Shown piece after piece: positions 62,309 to 64,000 of a stretch of DNA of 64,000 nucleotides. The DNA is from Halorhabdus utahensis DSM 12940 (lineage in GTDB: Archaea; Halobacteriota; Halobacteria; Halobacteriales; Haloarculaceae), in the NCBI RefSeq assembly GCF_000023945.1, contig NC_013158.1, forward strand, positions 3,038,001 through 3,102,000, written 5' to 3'. Positions within the stretch are counted from its first letter, which is position 1. Each line of letters opens with the position of its first letter. Both the position numbers and the translations under genes were made by a program. The notes below the pieces were generated by a model that had not been told where the DNA came from, did not search any database, and was given only the letters and a program-made list of their open reading frames with translations.

Positions 62309-63832
62309 ATGACCGACTGGACGGAGATTCATCGTCCTTCGACGCTCGCGGAGGTGCGGGGCAACGACAAGGCCCGCGACGCCCTTCGGGAGTGGGCCGA
62401 GTCCTGGCCCGACCACCGCGAGGCAGTCGTCCTCTATGGCTCGCCGGGCATCGGGAAGACCTCGGCGGCCCACGCGCTCGCCAACGACATGGACTGGCCG
62501 ACGATCGAACTCAACGCCAGCGACTCCCGGACCAAAGACGTCATCGAGCAGGTCGCGGGCGAGGCTGCCAAAAGCGGTACGCTCGCCCAGGGTGGTTCGG
62601 GCCGGCGACTCGTCATCCTGGACGAGGCCGACAACCTCCACGGCAACGTCGACCGCGGCGGGACGCGGGCGATCACATCCCTGGTCAAGGAGGCCCAACA
62701 GCCGATCGTCCTCATCGCCAACGAGTTCTACGAGATGAGCAAGGGCCTCCGGAACGCCTGCCGGGACATCGAGTTTCGGGACGTCTCCACCCGGTCGATC
62801 GTCCCTGTCCTCCGTGATATCTGCCGACAGGAGGATGTCGGCTTCGAGAAGGAGGCACTCCGAAAGATCGCGGAGATGAACGACGGTGATCTTCGGGGAG
62901 CGATCAACGATCTGCAGGCCATCGCGGAGGGCCGGGACACGGTGACCGAAGACGACGTCGTGACCAGCGAACGCGACCGGACAACTGACATCTTTTCGTT
63001 TCTCGATACCGTCCTGAAGGAAGCAGACGCACAGGAAGCCCTCGAAGCGTCCTACGACGTCGACGAGACGCCCGACGACCTCATCTCCTGGATCGAGGAC
63101 AACGTGCCCAAGGACTACGAGGGCGCGGAACTGGCACGTGCGTATCGGTCGCTCGCGAACGCCGACCGGTGGCTCGGCCGGGTGCGAGCCACGCAGAACT
63201 ACACCTTTTGGCGATACGCCTCCGATGCGATGACAGCCGGTGTCGCGGCCGCACGCAGCGGTGAGAAGGGGGGCTGGACGCGCTATGGCCCGCCGAGTTA
63301 CTGGTCGAAACTCGGCCGAACCAGGGGCGCACGGGACACGCGTGACGACGTGGCTCGGGCCATTGCGACGACCAGCGGCGTCAGCATGTCCACCGCGCGC
63401 CGCGAGGTGTTGCCGTATCTGGAGACGATGACCCACCACTGCAAGAACCGCGAGTTGACGGTTTCGATGACGGCGGCCTACGATCTCGACGCCGACCACG
63501 TGGCGTTTATCACTGGCAGCGGTGCGGACACGAACAAGATCGCTTCGATCATCGAGGACGCGGCAGAACGCCGGGAAACGGCCGCCGTCGACGCCTCGGA
63601 AGGCGCGTTCGACCCGGGTGAAACCGACAGTTCGTCGGCAAGTGGCGATGAGCAAGGGGACGACCAGGCGGAGAGGGCCGAGGGGGCGACGCTTGGATCC
63701 CAGCCGGCGGACGGCGGCGACGATGCTTCCATGGACGAGGCTGCAATGAGCGCCGAAGACGAGGAGGGCGCGAGGAGCGGCGAAGAGGAGGATGCCAACG
63801 ACCAACAGACCGGGCTTGGCGATTTCGTGTAA
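62309..63832 (+). CDS. rfcL: Replication factor C large subunit
   Basis: A 507-residue clamp-loader subunit that opens the PCNA ring onto DNA with the small RFC subunit. The AAA+ core has Walker A GSPGIGKT at 44-51, Walker B LVILDEADNL, and sensor motifs downstream. The lid and collar continue to about 395. The C-terminal about 100 residues are Glu/Asp/Ser-rich and end in the PCNA-interacting QTGLGDFV (500-507). The length matches other haloarchaeal RfcL. The TATA-like agctaaacg (62278-62286) lies about 25 bases before the ATG. Confidence 0.95.
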   Translation: MTDWTEIHRPSTLAEVRGNDKARDALREWAESWPDHREAVVLYGSPGIGKTSAAHALANDMDWPTIELNASDSRTKDVIEQVAGEAAKSGTLAQGGSGRRLVILDEADNLHGNVDRGGTRAITSLVKEAQQPIVLIANEFYEMSKGLRNACRDIEFRDVSTRSIVPVLRDICRQEDVGFEKEALRKIAEMNDGDLRGAINDLQAIAEGRDTVTEDDVVTSERDRTTDIFSFLDTVLKEADAQEALEASYDVDETPDDLISWIEDNVPKDYEGAELARAYRSLANADRWLGRVRATQNYTFWRYASDAMTAGVAAARSGEKGGWTRYGPPSYWSKLGRTRGARDTRDDVARAIATTSGVSMSTARREVLPYLETMTHHCKNRELTVSMTAAYDLDADHVAFITGSGADTNKIASIIEDAAERRETAAVDASEGAFDPGETDSSSASGDEQGDDQAERAEGATLGSQPADGGDDASMDEAAMSAEDEEGARSGEEEDANDQQTGLGDFV

Positions 63833-64000
63833 TCAGCGTGTCATAGGACTCCTGAAACCGTCTGCTATCTGATCCTTGTCAGGCCCTGAGTGCAGGTACG
63901 GCAACAAACAGCACAGCTGATTCTACTCAGCTGGACGGGTTTAACTGGAAGCGCTTTCCGATGGGATCGTTAGTTTGTCGGTGAAACTTACTGTGCTTGA
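63833..64000. other. Window end, no gene seen
   Basis: The last 168 bases after rfcL carry no supported ORF. The segment gggtttaact (63938-63947) may be the promoter of a gene beginning beyond the window. Confidence 0.45.

Noticed and set aside
62165..63805. A 546-codon open frame on the minus strand
   Set aside because: It is antisense to rfcL and shows no domain or start signal.
1..64000. tRNA or rRNA genes
   Set aside because: No cloverleaf arms with a GTTCRANNC T-loop or rRNA-like conserved blocks were recognised by eye; a covariance-model scan would be needed to exclude small RNAs.

Overview
This is a chromosomal window from a halophilic archaeon (class Halobacteria). The evidence is high GC (low 60s percent by eye), acidic proteins, near-leaderless genes with a TATA-like box about 25-35 bases before the start, archaeal informational genes (replication factor C large subunit, GatD, e-MtaB-type methylthiotransferase, Vms1-like peptidyl-tRNA hydrolase), archaeal isoprenoid-lipid genes, a PGF-CTERM surface protein, and many small families known only from haloarchaea. 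A Haloarculaceae/Halorhabdus-like genus is possible, but the sequence does not fix it. I found no rRNA, tRNA, CRISPR array, transposase or provirus.

Layout. 0-5 kb: a YcaO gene cut by the window edge, a DUF63 membrane protein, a degenerate ANL/AMP-ligase-like protein, an unknown membrane protein and an aldo/keto reductase. 5-13 kb: an isoprenoid neighbourhood, with a geranylgeranyl reductase facing a gene run that holds an Asp-rich (DDxxD-type) orphan, a polyprenyl diphosphate synthase, three unknown membrane proteins and a C-terminally extended GGGP-synthase-like protein. 12.8-19.7 kb: two divergent copper/cytochrome assembly operons. SCO1, TlpA, CcdA and a CtaM-like DUF420 protein run leftwards; NosL, a NosL-NosD fusion, NosF and NosY run rightwards. 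No nosZ is present.

19.7-30.5 kb: an alpha/beta hydrolase, a small conserved protein, a 28-bp tandem repeat, a polysaccharide flippase, an inositol-phosphatase-family enzyme, DUF5784, a degenerate uracil-DNA glycosylase homologue, a three-gene NSS sodium symporter operon with a 52-residue MetS-like subunit between two large transporters, and two short-chain dehydrogenases. 30.7-36 kb: an ABC exporter operon whose first permease is fused to a PrsW-type intramembrane protease, then a radical SAM protein with a His-rich N-terminus. 36-45.8 kb: dehydrogenase, MQO-like flavoprotein, a coupled HTH/unknown pair, a DUF433-DUF5615 toxin-antitoxin pair, an aldo/keto reductase, an orphan 582-residue membrane protein, a MEMO1 homologue and an e-MtaB homologue.

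46-56 kb: a PGF-CTERM surface protein, a second DUF63 protein, an HPP-UspA fusion, and a potassium channel divergent from two membrane proteins that carry RCK_C (TrkA-C) domains the channel itself lacks. 56-64 kb: GatD, an unknown membrane protein, an ArsR-like regulator, a secreted Gly/Pro-rich protein, DUF5802, a Vms1-like hydrolase, VapBC and replication factor C large subunit.

The most promising unexplained systems are the isoprenoid cluster with its Asp-rich orphan, the ABC permease-PrsW fusion, the NosL-NosD fusion in a nosZ-less copper cluster, and the potassium channel whose RCK_C domains appear to be supplied in trans. Start sites were refined from TATA-box spacing, overlap with upstream genes and domain boundaries, so many differ from the longest open frame.
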